Positions 62,908 through 64,000 of a DNA stretch of 64,000 nt are shown here, piece after piece. The notes under the pieces are model-generated. The model made no database searches, was not told where the DNA came from, and worked only from the letters and a program-made list of their open reading frames with translations. This DNA is from Nocardioides nitrophenolicus (GTDB taxonomy: Bacteria; Actinomycetota; Actinomycetes; Propionibacteriales; Nocardioidaceae), in the NCBI RefSeq assembly GCF_016907515.1, contig NZ_JAFBBY010000001.1, forward strand, positions 3,906,001-3,970,000, read 5' to 3'. How positions within the stretch are numbered: the first letter of the stretch is position 1; every line of letters starts with the position of its first letter. A program made the translations under genes and the position numbers.

Positions 62908-64000
62908 ACGAGCCCCCGATTCCGCTCCCTGTCCCACCCCAACTACCGGCTCTACTTCGCCGGCAGCCTGGTGTCCAACGTCGGCACCTGGATGCAGCGC
63001 GTCGCGCAGGACTGGCTGGTCCTGACCATCCCCGGCAACGGCGGCGCCGCGCTCGGCATCACGACCGGCCTGCAGTTCCTGCCGGTCCTGCTGCTCTCGC
63101 CGTACGCCGGCGTGGTCGCCGACCGCATCTCCAAGCGCGTCCTGCTCCAGGTCACCCAGGCGATGATGGCGCTGGCCTCGCTCGCACTCGGCCTGGTCGC
63201 CGTGCTCGGCGTCGCCGAGACCTGGCACGTCTACGTGATCGCGTTCGTCTTCGGCATCGGCGCCGCCTTCGACGCCCCCGCCCGGCAGGCCTTCGTCTCC
63301 GAGATGGTGGGCGCCGACGACGTGACCAACGCCGTCAGCCTCAACTCGGCGGCGTTCAACGCCGCGCGGCTGATCGGCCCCGGCCTCGCGGGCCTGCTGA
63401 TCGGCCTCGGTGGCGGCGGCATGCGCGCGACCGGCTGGGTCATCCTCGCCAACGCGCTGTCGTACCTCGCCGTGATCGCGCAGCTGCGCCGGATGGACGC
63501 CTCGACGCTCCACTCGCCGCGCCCCGCCGCCCGCACGCCCGGCATGCTGCGCGAGGGCATCACCTACCTGCGCGGCCAGCCCAAGATGCTGATGATCCTG
63601 GTGCTGGTCTTCTTCGTCGGCACCTTCGGCATGAACTTCCAGATCACCTCGGCGCTGATGGCCACCGAGGTCTTCGGCAAGGGCGCCGAGGAGTACGGCG
63701 TGCTCGGCTCGGTCCTCGCGATCGGCTCGCTCGCCGGGGCCCTGGTCGCGGCCGGCCGCTCGCGGGTGCGGGTGCGGCTGCTGATGGGCGCCGCGGTGGC
63801 GTTCGGCGTGCTGGAGATCGCGGCCGGCCTGGTGCCGACGTACCTCACCTTCGTGCTGCTGTGCCCCCTGCTCGGCTTCTCGGTGATCACCGTGCTCAAC
63901 TCGTGCAACGCGCTGCTGCAGACCGAGTCCGCCCCGGCGCTGCGCGGGCGGGTGATGGCGCTCTACATGACCATCGTGATGGGCGGTACACCGATCGGCT
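62908..64000 (+). CDS. MFS transporter (3' end cut by window edge; apparent ACG start)
   Basis: At least 364 residues visible. RFRSLSHPNYRLYFAGSLVSNVGTWMQRVAQDWLVL and GVVADRISKRVLL are typical of ENTS/MFS_3-type exporters, with helices throughout. The ribosome binding site AAGGAG (62897-62902) is 5 nt before ACG at 62908, where ATG would be expected; no in-frame ATG, GTG or TTG exists between 62860 and 62908. Possibly a real ACG start, a sequencing error, or a downstream start. Likely drug efflux under the MarR. Confidence 0.85.

Overview
The window is high-GC DNA (roughly 70 percent by eye) with many GTG starts, genes packed on both strands, and several families typical of Actinobacteria: CarD, DUF5999, DUF2530, DUF3027, LppU/SCO3897, bacterial XPB with its helicase-associated partner, and L25/Ctc. 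Gene content and order (carD next to an IspD-like gene, ispD/ispF, cysS-rlmB, glmU-prs-rplY-pth) fit a soil actinomycete, most likely a Nocardioides-like member of the Propionibacteriales. The genus is inference; the phylum is well supported. The window looks chromosomal: no phage, insertion sequence or CRISPR array was seen.

Layout. 1-8.4 kb: phosphoglycerate mutase (cut at the left edge) behind a lipoprotein, a UbiA-type prenyltransferase, carD with a degenerate IspD-like neighbour, a VanY-type carboxypeptidase divergent from an OmpR-type two-component pair, and ispD/ispF of the MEP isoprenoid pathway around an alpha/beta hydrolase. 8.4-16.7 kb: a membrane molybdopterin oxidoreductase, a C39-like peptidase, cysS-rlmB-metallophosphoesterase, an LppU-like protein, an odd tRNA-Gln(UUG), DoxX and DUF5999. 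16.9-20.9 kb: ABC ATPase, FtsX-type permease, NarL-type kinase and regulator in one overlapping operon. 20.9-29.9 kb: glmU, prs, a REP-like inverted repeat pair, an AAA ATPase with a large AT-rich operator, a MarR/DinB-like pair, rplY, pth, a 191-bp triple tandem repeat, a CysQ-like phosphatase and a membrane protein.

30-34.4 kb holds a nucleic-acid-repair-flavoured neighbourhood: AlkB-like dioxygenase, HD hydrolase, RtcB RNA ligase and a 2H-phosphoesterase/GNAT fusion. 34.4-45.9 kb: TrpB2, chorismate mutase, then a complete catechol ortho-cleavage (beta-ketoadipate) set: LysR-catB-catA-catC-pcaD-like on the minus strand and, after a rhodanese/MarR pair and a second LysR, thiolase plus both CoA-transferase subunits on the plus strand. 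Together these can take catechol to succinyl-CoA and acetyl-CoA.

46-64 kb: a Uma2 nuclease-like gene with a short upstream ORF, lon behind a ClgR-type box, a decayed second Uma2, a HxlR/NAD-binding pair, XPB helicase and partner, a PP2C-FHA-RDD/FHA phosphoprotein signalling set without a visible kinase, a cold-shock protein, two MFS transporters (the second cut at the right edge and apparently lacking a canonical start codon), DUF3027, a methyltransferase, DUF2530 and a MarR regulator. Across the window many genes look leaderless (a TANNNT-like -10 ending 6-7 nt before the start codon), and several convergent gene pairs end inside one shared palindrome.
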